Assembly: GCA_965178525.1 (NCBI GenBank)
Contig: CBCXVS010000025.1
Coordinates: 1 to 39,415 of the forward strand
Direction: 5' to 3'
DNA: 39,415 nt
From: CBCXVS01 sp965178525
GTDB lineage: Bacteria; Tectomicrobia; Entotheonellia; Entotheonellales; Entotheonellaceae
The position numbers were made by a program, and so were the translations under genes. The notes beneath the pieces are model-generated. The model made no database searches, was not told the DNA's origin, and worked only from the letters and a program-made list of their open reading frames with translations. Positions 32,703 through 39,415 of the stretch are shown piece after piece (position 1 is the first letter of the stretch; each line of letters begins with the position of its first letter).

Positions 32703-33731
32703 TCACTCCGTCTCGGCTTCGGCATAGAGCCACATGGGATGTCTCTCGACCAAGGCCTGTAGATCGCGCAAGAGAGCCTGGAGCAGCCCGGCACGCTGGT
32801 ACACATCCGCGGGGTATTTGCGTCCGGGATAATAGGTATCGGGTGGTGTCAACACACCGTCGAGATGGGCGTGGAGAAAGCTGAGTTCTGAGACAATCAA
32901 CGACGCGATGTCATAGACGTCACTCGGGGTCGCCTCGTCGGGGTGGGCATGGAGCTGCAACACGTTGAGTTCCGAGTGCGTCATAATCGTGCGGACCCGT
33001 GTGAAACACTCGACCAGCCGGTGGTAGACGTCTGCAGGACGCTTGCGGCGTTCGAAGGCGGGCGCCTCGGGCATGCGCGTGTCGGGAAACCGCGTCAGCA
33101 GTTGCGCCGCGTAGCCCACGGCCAAGGTCACCTGCTGAAACACATCGCTCGGGACAAATTGCTGATTCAACAGCAGATTCATTTGCCGGTTGGCCTGCAC
33201 AATAGAGCGAAACACATCGGAGGCGGTTTTGCTCGGCTCCCGCGCTCTTGCCGGGCTCTGCTCAAAGCTCCGGAGCGTCGCTTTGACGCGCTGCAGCCGC
33301 TGCAAGGCGGCATCGAGCATGGCCCCCACATGCACGGCACGAATCGCGCCAATCGGTTTTTCGGGCAACGCCGCCCGTTCCCGCGTCAGTTCGAAGCTCA
33401 GACGGTTGGCTTTGCGAAAGAGCGTCAGCGCCTGGAAGTAGACCTCGCGCGGTCCGGCCTCGGTCACGCCAAGCGCCCGCCGAGTATCCTTGGGCTTGCC
33501 CATTTCCAACCGGATCAGCTCCAGTTCGTCTCGTACGAGAAGCGTCCGGACATACAGATCCGGTGGCGCCATGTCCGGGCGTATGCTGGCAGGGATCTCG
33601 CGGTCCGCCTGAGGCGGCACCGGAGCCGTGGCGTCTGCCGTCTGGGCCTCTGTGCGGCAGACCGTCATCGCCACCAACGTGACCAGGAGCAACAGGAGCA
33701 AACGGACAGGCTGACCTCGTCGCATCACCAT
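32703..33731 (-). CDS. Periplasmic protein of PxDVY-headed helical repeats, putative kinase partner
   Basis: 342 residues. Signal peptide at about 1-28 (VRLLLLLLVTLVAMTVCRTEA); start 33731 follows GGAGAAAG. The mature part repeats a helix cap and helix: PPDLY (56-60), PREVY (94-98), a weaker copy near 130, ASDVF (170-174), PSDVF (194-198), PADVY (232-236), PSDVY (269-273) and PADVY (307-311). Most copies are 37-39 residues apart, each followed by heptad-like leucines (VYHRLVECFTRVRTIM, VYDIASLIVSELSFLHAHL). I know no named family with this repeat. The stop is 4 nt before the hybrid-kinase start, so the two are coupled. A role as a periplasmic ligand or stress receptor for that kinase is inferred. 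Confidence 0.75.
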   Translation of the reverse strand: MVMRRGQPVRLLLLLLVTLVAMTVCRTEAQTADATAPVPPQADREIPASIRPDMAPPDLYVRTLLVRDELELIRLEMGKPKDTRRALGVTEAGPREVYFQALTLFRKANRLSFELTRERAALPEKPIGAIRAVHVGAMLDAALQRLQRVKATLRSFEQSPARAREPSKTASDVFRSIVQANRQMNLLLNQQFVPSDVFQQVTLAVGYAAQLLTRFPDTRMPEAPAFERRKRPADVYHRLVECFTRVRTIMTHSELNVLQLHAHPDEATPSDVYDIASLIVSELSFLHAHLDGVLTPPDTYYPGRKYPADVYQRAGLLQALLRDLQALVERHPMWLYAEAETE

Positions 33732-34002
33732 GTCTTCGCTTTCTCCGGGGAGCTGTTCGACCCAGCCCTCCGGATGGCCGACTCGCAAGATAGGTATCAC
33801 GTCATACCCTCCCGCTGTCTGCGGGATATGGTTACCATCCCTTCTACTCATTTCCTGGCAGCATCAAACCATGACGACGACATATAGTCAAGCCTAGGAT
33901 GCACGGCTCTAGCACTGCGTACCGCGAATTACGTACCCCTGAAACCCTGATTTTGTTAACCTTGCGGTGCTCAAAGAAGTAACTGACTTCCGCCGGCCTG
34001 TA

Positions 34003-34473
34003 CTAGGGCTTGGGCGATACGAGCACAATAGGGCAGGGCGCATGCGTTCCGATCTGCTGCGCCGTGCCGCCCAGGGCGATATCGAAGATGCCCCGCCGAC
34101 TGTGACTGCCAATGATCAGCAGATCGGCCAGGATGCGGAGTGCCGTCTCTACAATGATGACGCGCGGATTGCCGACCCGTAGCAGGCCCTTCACCTCCAC
34201 GCCCCCTTGCTGCAGCGGCTCGAGGTAGTCCTCCAGTCGGCGGTCCATGAGCTGATCGGTCTGACGCATCATATCCTCCCGATGCCGCGCCGCCATCTCG
34301 AAGGAAAGACCGCTCCCGTAGCTCGGTTCGTCGTAGTGATACACACTCAAGACCTGCAAGAGTTTGCCTGACCCCTTGGCGATGTCGGCGGCCACATCGC
34401 GGGCAGCCAGAGCATGAGCACTGTGGCGTTCCCAGTTCTGCAGCGCGGCAGCTAATAGGATGGTACCTTCCAT
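34003..34473 (-). CDS. Universal stress protein family
   Basis: A 156-residue single USP domain. It opens TILLAAALQNWERHSAHALA and ends with the nucleotide-binding signature G122-S-H-S-R-R-G128 followed by G135-G-T137 (IIGSHSRRGIFDIALGGTAQ) and CPIVLVSP, the ATP-binding USP consensus G-2x-G-9x-G-(S/T) in slightly altered form. The N-terminal strand lacks the usual D of LVAVD. AAAGGAG lies upstream. It lies between the two signalling modules and may be part of the response. Confidence 0.85.
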   Translation of the reverse strand: MEGTILLAAALQNWERHSAHALAARDVAADIAKGSGKLLQVLSVYHYDEPSYGSGLSFEMAARHREDMMRQTDQLMDRRLEDYLEPLQQGGVEVKGLLRVGNPRVIIVETALRILADLLIIGSHSRRGIFDIALGGTAQQIGTHAPCPIVLVSPKP

Positions 34474-34592
34474 GAGCCGTTCTCCTTTGTCGCAACAAGC
34501 GTCGTTGCCGGCGAGCCCGGACCGCTTCCCAGTCCAGGGCCCTTCTCTTCATGGTACTACCTGGATGTAGATGGTGGTTCGGCTTCCTCGGA

Positions 34593-35162
34593 TTATCCCG
34601 GCGTGAGCATCTGTCGGAGTCGATCGAGGAAGGCGCTCCCCTTCTCCATATACGTACCCACTTCCTGCTTCCCGGCCTGATTCAGAGGGCCGTAGGCGGC
34701 TTCCCGTATCCGGCTCATCAGGGTGTGTCCTTCCAGGATATGACTCCGCAGGTCGTACAGCAGGCGCTCGCGCTCGGCAAACTGCTGGTACTCCAAACAC
34801 CCCTGGCGCACGACGGCCTGTAACTCCTCCGGGTTCCACGGCTTGGCGATATAGCGAAAGATCCGTCCCTGATTGACCGCATCGATGACCGCCTGGATGT
34901 CGGCGTAGGCGGTGAACAGGATGCGCACCGTTTCGGGCCGCTCTTCCTGCACCTGACTCAACAGCTGCGCCCCGGTCATCTCCGGCATACGCTGATCGCT
35001 CAAGACCACGTGAATGGGCCGGCGGCGGAAAATTTCTAGTCCCTCCGCGGCATTTTGCGCCGTGTGGACCTCGTACTCCGTGCGGAACAGCCCACGGAGT
35101 GATTGCAGGATCTCCTCCTCATCATCGACCACCAGAATTGCATACTTGTTCGGTTCTGCCAT
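34593..35162 (-). CDS. Stand-alone response regulator with helical tail (module B)
   Basis: 189 residues, paralogue of the protein at 27782-28372. D13/D14, D56 (VVLSDQRMPEM) and the Lys of YIAKPWNPEEL are conserved at the same positions. The coiled tail (FAERERLLYDLRSHILEGHT) and the ending AAYGPLNQAGKQEVGTYMEK align with the other copy. It has no output domain and follows the REC-HisKA gene by 74 nt. Confidence 0.87.
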   Translation of the reverse strand: MAEPNKYAILVVDDEEEILQSLRGLFRTEYEVHTAQNAAEGLEIFRRRPIHVVLSDQRMPEMTGAQLLSQVQEERPETVRILFTAYADIQAVIDAVNQGRIFRYIAKPWNPEELQAVVRQGCLEYQQFAERERLLYDLRSHILEGHTLMSRIREAAYGPLNQAGKQEVGTYMEKGSAFLDRLRQMLTPG

Positions 35163-35236
35163 CTTGCGTCCTCCTAGCGTTTACCTATACTCAAGCCAAC
35201 CGTCGAACATCCCGAACCCGCCACCCCAGCCCGACC

Positions 35237-36460
35237 TCATGCCGCACGCGGGGGTTGCAGGGGAAGCCGCACACGGAACAGGCTGCCCTGCCCAGGCGTG
35301 CTCTCGACCTCGATCGTGCCGCCGTGGTCGTGCACAATGCCATAACTCACCGAGAGTCCCAAGCCCATGCCCTCGCCCACGGGTTTGGTGGTAAAAAAGG
35401 GCTCAAAGAGATGGGATAGGTGCTCGGCACTGATCCCATGGCCCTGATCTTCCACCTCGACCGCGACCGCGTCTTCCGGTTGCGTACGCGTACGCAGCGT
35501 AATCACCCCTCCGGATGAGGAAGCCTGCAGCGCGTTCATGAGTAGATTGAGGAAGACCTGATTGAGTTTGCTCGGGTGGCACAGCACCGGCGGGAGAGCC
35601 TGGTAAGTCTCCTCTAACCGAATATCCTTTTTCCTGAACTCATAGCGCGCGATCTCGATGACCGATGCCAGGGCCGCATTGAGATCTACAGATTTAAACT
35701 CCGCCTCATCCAAACGGGCGAAATTGCGCAAGTTCTGCACAATATCGCGGACCCGTTGCAGCCCCTGCAGGGAGGCGTCAAAATCTCTGACAAAATTGCC
35801 CTGGATGTAGTCCAGGTCGATATCCGCTTCCATACGAGTGGTTGCCGCCGCGAGGTCCGCTTCGACACGCGCCAAGCTGTCGCGCCCGGCGCGGTATGTG
35901 CTGAGCACCTCCATGGCGGCCTGCATATCGCGGCGCAGCACGGCGACATTGTTGGTCACATAAGCAAGGGGGTTGTTGATTTCATGGGCGATACCGGCGG
36001 ACAACTGGCCCAGACTAGCCAGCTTCTCACTCTGGATCAACGCCGCCTGCGTCTCACGTAGCTCCTGATTCTGCTGCGCTAACGTCTGTTCGAGGTGGAT
36101 GATGCGTTCCCCGGCCCGCAGCCGCACTCGCAGCTCGTCGCGCTCAAACGGCTTGGTGATAAAATCGTCGGCGCCGGCCTCCATGCCCTCTACTACGTCT
36201 TCTATCTGCGACTTCGCGGTCAGCAAGACGATGTAGACATAGCTGGGGCGTGAACAGGCCCGAATGAGGCGGACCAGCTCCAGCCCATCCATCTCGGGCA
36301 TCATCCAATCGCTGATAACGATCGGAAACTCGTTTTTGGTAAAGCGCTGCCACGCGTCGGTGCCGTTGTGGGCCGTCACGACCTCATGGCCCCAGCCCTG
36401 CAAGTAACGCAGGAGGAGGCGTCGAGACACAGGGGCATCTTCCGCAATCAGTATCCGCAT
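35237..36460 (-). CDS. REC-HisKA-HATPase hybrid protein (module B)
   Basis: 407 residues; ATG 36460 is chosen because the REC domain starts at residue 1 exactly as in module A and AAAGGA is upstream. REC has E7/D8, D51 and K103. A coiled coil (LAQQNQELRETQAALIQSEK) precedes HisKA with H159 (GQLSAGIAHEINNPLAYVTN), then a 70-residue insert, and HATPase with NALQASS, DQGHGISAEHL and GMGLGLSVSYGI. The kinase half is of the NtrB/HAMP-less INNPL type and differs from the phytochrome-type half of module A, while the REC halves are near identical. The C-terminal part may therefore have been swapped. Confidence 0.9.
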   Translation of the reverse strand: MRILIAEDAPVSRRLLLRYLQGWGHEVVTAHNGTDAWQRFTKNEFPIVISDWMMPEMDGLELVRLIRACSRPSYVYIVLLTAKSQIEDVVEGMEAGADDFITKPFERDELRVRLRAGERIIHLEQTLAQQNQELRETQAALIQSEKLASLGQLSAGIAHEINNPLAYVTNNVAVLRRDMQAAMEVLSTYRAGRDSLARVEADLAAATTRMEADIDLDYIQGNFVRDFDASLQGLQRVRDIVQNLRNFARLDEAEFKSVDLNAALASVIEIARYEFRKKDIRLEETYQALPPVLCHPSKLNQVFLNLLMNALQASSSGGVITLRTRTQPEDAVAVEVEDQGHGISAEHLSHLFEPFFTTKPVGEGMGLGLSVSYGIVHDHGGTIEVESTPGQGSLFRVRLPLQPPRAA

Positions 36461-36515
36461 GACATCGTATCCTTTCCAAGCAGAGCGAGTATGCACCCTG
36501 TCGTGGGGCGGAATT

Positions 36516-39284
36516 TCAGCTGATCTCATCCTTCCCAAAGGTGAGGAGAGCGGGCATGAGGCGTTCGAGGGTCTGTTCCAGGAGCGCATAGGCCTGGGCA
36601 GCATGCGTCAAGTCCTCGTCGCGCCCGATCGTTTCTAGGCGCAGCGCGGCATCGTATGCCGCCCCCGCGCCAAAGTTGCCCGCTTCTCCTTTGAGCGTAT
36701 GCGCCGCCTGTCGCAGCCTGACGGCATCCTGTTTGCTGATGGCATGCCAAATCACCTCCATCAGCTGTGAGGATTCCTCCTGAAACAGGTCGATCAGCTC
36801 CTGCAAAAGTTCCCGGTCGCCGGCCATACGGCGCAGCACGGCATCCGGGTCGAAGAGCACGGCAACGGCTGGCTCCGCTGGCGATTCAGGCGCCGCATGG
36901 ACGCCAGCGGGCGCCAGGCTCTCAAGCGTCTCGAACAGTTCCGTGGCGTTGATCGGCTTGGAGATATAACCATCCATGCCCGCCTGCAAACAGCGTTCCC
37001 GGTCTCCCTGCATGACATGGGCGGTCATGGCAATGATCGGGACATGGTCGCCGCTGGTTTGTTCCTGCGTGCGGATGGCGGCGGTCGCTTCAAGCCCGTC
37101 CATCTCCGGCATCTGCACATCCATCAACACAGCGTGAAACGCCTGCTGTTGCAGGGCATCCAGGGCCTCATGGCCGTTCTTGGCCACCACGGCCGTATGG
37201 CCCCATTTCTCCAACAGGCGTACGGCGAGCTTTTGGTTGACCAGACTGTCCTCAGCGACCAGAAGCCGCAGAGGCTTGCCGCTTGGCCCCACCGTCTCCC
37301 GCGTCGTGGCAGCAAAACGATCTGGCGCGATCGAGGTGTCCCCAACCGCGGTGAGAATGGCGTTCAGCAGCTCGGATTGCTTGATGGGCTTCGTCAAGTA
37401 GGCGGCCAGACCCAGCTCCCGGCAACGGGCCGCATCATCATGCTGGCCGGCAGACGACAGCATCATGAGGGTGGCTCCCGCCAGGTCCGGATGCCGCATG
37501 ATTTGCTGCGCTAAGGTGAATCCGTCCATTTCGGGCATCATCGCATCGAGCAGCACCAGGGCAAAGGGGACACCATCAGACCGTGCCTGATCGAGGACGG
37601 CCAAGGCGGTTTGGCCGCTGTCCACGGCCGTGGGGATCATATGCCAATTCGTCAGCACCTCTTCGAGGATACGCCGGTTCGTGGCGTTGTCATCCACGAC
37701 CAAGACGGGAAGATCACGCAAGCTGTCGAGGTCGGCTGGCGCCAGCGGCACCGGCAGGCTCTTGGAGAGGCCGAAGCGGGATGTGAAATGAAACGTACTC
37801 CCCGTATCCACATCGCTTTCCACCCACATGCGGCCGTCCATCATGGCCGCAAGCTGGGACGCAATGGCCAAACCCAGCCCGGTGCCGCCGTATTTCCGCG
37901 TAGTGGAGCTGTCGATCTGAGAAAACGCTTGAAAGAGCTGCCCTTGTTTGGCAGGCGGAATGCCGATGCCCGTATCGGCCACCGCAACGTGCAAGCCCAC
38001 CTCGTCCTCCGTCTGCCATTCCCGCTCGACCCGGACCAGCACCTCGCCCTGCTCGGTAAACTTGATGGCATTGCCAAGCAGGTTGACCAGGATTTGCCAC
38101 AACCGGCCCGGGTCGCCGACCAGCGTATCGGGCACCTCGGGCCGGACGTCGCAGGCCAGTTCCAGGCCTTGCCGATGCGCGCGTAAGGCTAGGGTCGCGA
38201 CCGTATCGTCGAGATGGTGCCGCAAGTTGAAATCGACACACTCGAGATCGAGCTTGCCCGCCTCGATTTTGGAAAAATCGAGGATGTCGTTGATCACCGT
38301 CATCAGACGATTGGCGGACGTCTTCACCATCCCGAGGTATTCGTGTTGCTCGGCCGTGAGGTCGGTATCGAGCATGAGTTCGGTCATACCCATAATGCCG
38401 TTCATCGGCGTGCGGATCTCATGGCTCATGTTGGCGAGGAACTCGCTCTTGGCACGGCTCGCCGCTTCAGCGGCCTCCTTGGCCTGCTGCAAGGCCACCT
38501 CGACTTGCTTGCGTGTGCCGATCTCCTGCATGAGTTCGTCACGCGACACGGTGATCCCTTTTAATCGAGTGGTCATCTGATCAAACGCCCGAGCCAGCTG
38601 CCCGATCTCATCCTGTGCATCGGTACCCACGGCGTAATCCAAATTCCCCGTGCCGATCATCTCGATGCCCTGATGCAGTTGCGCAATCGGCTTGACAATA
38701 CTCCGACTGACCAGCAAGGACGTGACACCCGTCACGGCGGCAATCATGATGACAAAAACCATCACGAACACGCTGGCCCGGTGTTGGGCCGCCGCCACCT
38801 CGGCCTGGCTGCTCTCGGCCAACTGCAGGGCACGCGCCACCATCGCGCGTGCGGTGACCAAGAGCTGGCCGATTAAGCGCTTCTCTAAGCCTGTCGACAC
38901 CGTGGCCGCTTCACCCCGGCCGTCGTGGCGGCCGGGGTTGGCAAGCAGGCGGGAAAAGATCGCGTGCATCCGTTCCTGATCTTGACGTATTCGGTGCAAC
39001 AGGTCGCGTTCACGAGGTTGGGTGAAGACGCCACCTTGCAGCAGGGTGGTCAGCGAATCGTATTTGCGTTGCCACTGCGTTTGCGCCCGGGCGTTGTGAT
39101 ATAACACGTAATCATTGGTGACAATGTTGAGCTCAAACACCCCTTGCACGACGTCATGGGCGACATGGTTGGTCTGCGTCTCCTGACGCACCTGCTGTGA
39201 GGTCACAAACAGAATCACCCCAATAATCAAGGCGACCACGACCGAAAAGAGCGTGCCAAGCCGGAATCGGGTACGAATCTTCAT
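36516..39284 (-). CDS. Membrane hybrid histidine kinase HAMP-HisKA-HATPase-REC-REC-Hpt (module B)
   Basis: 922 residues, intact. TM1 about 10-28, a periplasmic four-helix-type sensor about 29-170, TM2 about 171-195, HAMP, HisKA with H288 (LANMSHEIRTPMNG), HATPase (NAIKFTEQGE, DTGIGIPPAKQ, GGTGLGLAIA), REC1 with D580 (LVLLDAMMPEMDG), REC2 with D722 (VLMDVQMPEMDG) and Hpt with H862 (AAHTLKGEAGNFGAG). Phosphate should pass His288, Asp722 (or Asp580), His862, then to a REC protein. The kinase/REC/Hpt half is closely similar to the module A kinase, but the periplasmic sensor is unrelated in length and sequence. It starts 10 nt after a partial upstream gene. Confidence 0.93.
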   Translation of the reverse strand: MKIRTRFRLGTLFSVVVALIIGVILFVTSQQVRQETQTNHVAHDVVQGVFELNIVTNDYVLYHNARAQTQWQRKYDSLTTLLQGGVFTQPRERDLLHRIRQDQERMHAIFSRLLANPGRHDGRGEAATVSTGLEKRLIGQLLVTARAMVARALQLAESSQAEVAAAQHRASVFVMVFVIMIAAVTGVTSLLVSRSIVKPIAQLHQGIEMIGTGNLDYAVGTDAQDEIGQLARAFDQMTTRLKGITVSRDELMQEIGTRKQVEVALQQAKEAAEAASRAKSEFLANMSHEIRTPMNGIMGMTELMLDTDLTAEQHEYLGMVKTSANRLMTVINDILDFSKIEAGKLDLECVDFNLRHHLDDTVATLALRAHRQGLELACDVRPEVPDTLVGDPGRLWQILVNLLGNAIKFTEQGEVLVRVEREWQTEDEVGLHVAVADTGIGIPPAKQGQLFQAFSQIDSSTTRKYGGTGLGLAIASQLAAMMDGRMWVESDVDTGSTFHFTSRFGLSKSLPVPLAPADLDSLRDLPVLVVDDNATNRRILEEVLTNWHMIPTAVDSGQTALAVLDQARSDGVPFALVLLDAMMPEMDGFTLAQQIMRHPDLAGATLMMLSSAGQHDDAARCRELGLAAYLTKPIKQSELLNAILTAVGDTSIAPDRFAATTRETVGPSGKPLRLLVAEDSLVNQKLAVRLLEKWGHTAVVAKNGHEALDALQQQAFHAVLMDVQMPEMDGLEATAAIRTQEQTSGDHVPIIAMTAHVMQGDRERCLQAGMDGYISKPINATELFETLESLAPAGVHAAPESPAEPAVAVLFDPDAVLRRMAGDRELLQELIDLFQEESSQLMEVIWHAISKQDAVRLRQAAHTLKGEAGNFGAGAAYDAALRLETIGRDEDLTHAAQAYALLEQTLERLMPALLTFGKDEIS

Positions 39285-39294
39285 GTCCCTACCT

Positions 39295-39415
39295 CTAACG
39301 GATGATGCTCACCGCCTCGGCTTTCACCGTCTCCAACCCCTGGACATAGCGCCCTTCGGGTGGGCTTTTCAATACCAGGCCCGTTATCAAGGTCCGGCTC
39401 GTTGTGCGGTTGACT
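39295..39415 (-). CDS. C-terminal end of an unidentified protein (runs off the window)
   Basis: The last 39 codons of a frame entering from the right edge: RTLITGLVLKSPPEGRYVQG then LETVKAEAVSIIR and TAG at 39295-39297. It ends 10 nt before the hybrid-kinase ATG on the same strand, so it is likely the first gene of the module B operon. The fragment is too short to assign; a periplasmic binding protein is possible but not shown. Confidence 0.5.
   Translation of the reverse strand, partial: VNRTTSRTLITGLVLKSPPEGRYVQGLETVKAEAVSIIR

Overview
The window is GC-rich DNA from a Gram-negative bacterium. Supporting signs are a DUF481-type outer-membrane barrel ending in Phe, many Sec signal peptides, an ECF sigma/anti-sigma pair and large periplasm-sensing hybrid histidine kinases. 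The mix of luciferase-like monooxygenase, RidA, epoxide hydrolase, amidase, dienelactone hydrolase, benzoylformate-decarboxylase-like and SDR genes is what I would expect in a metabolically versatile environmental lineage. An Entotheonella/Tectomicrobia-like or deltaproteobacterium-like organism is my guess from gene content only. The intergenic heptamer tandem repeats are reminiscent of cyanobacterial STRR repeats. A run of ten N at 29812-29821 marks a draft assembly, and at least two of the single-base frameshifts may be sequence errors.

Layout. 265-2866: a secreted family-6 polysaccharide lyase and a secreted Fn3-like protein. 2877-5978 (minus): a cupin / flavin monooxygenase / three-domain RidA operon; the RidA gene is split by one frameshift. 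6161-6754: a pentapeptide-repeat protein. 6800-9730: an accessory patch with a BrnT/BrnA-type toxin-antitoxin pair, two decayed antitoxins, an IS5-like element with a broken transposase, a 56-residue small gene, 50-bp direct repeats and a three-repeat CRISPR array without cas genes. 10136-15185: an epoxide hydrolase, then a SNF2 helicase and its SWIM zinc-finger partner (also frameshifted). 15579-19917: an antitoxin stub, the DUF481 protein, an amidase, a dienelactone hydrolase and an SDR. 19941-22112 (minus): a four-gene group of zinc-ribbon membrane protein, DUF2007 protein, ECF sigma and ZAS anti-sigma. 22243-27130: a TPR lipoprotein-like or secreted protein, a TPP-dependent decarboxylase-like enzyme, an SDR and a secreted SUMF1/FGE-like protein. 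27488-27771: an HNH endonuclease remnant.

27782-39415 (minus strand throughout) is a signalling region. It contains two copies of a three-gene phosphorelay module (membrane hybrid kinase with REC-REC-Hpt; REC-HisKA-HATPase protein; stand-alone REC protein with a helical tail). A universal stress protein and a periplasmic protein built from PxDVY-headed helical repeats lie between the copies. The PxDVY gene is 4 nt upstream of one hybrid kinase, so it is a candidate sensory partner.

In the intergenic spaces, three families of 7-bp tandem repeats recur at distant sites (216, 11291, 19021, 19941-20056, 20128, 25158). This is the most systematic non-coding signal in the window.
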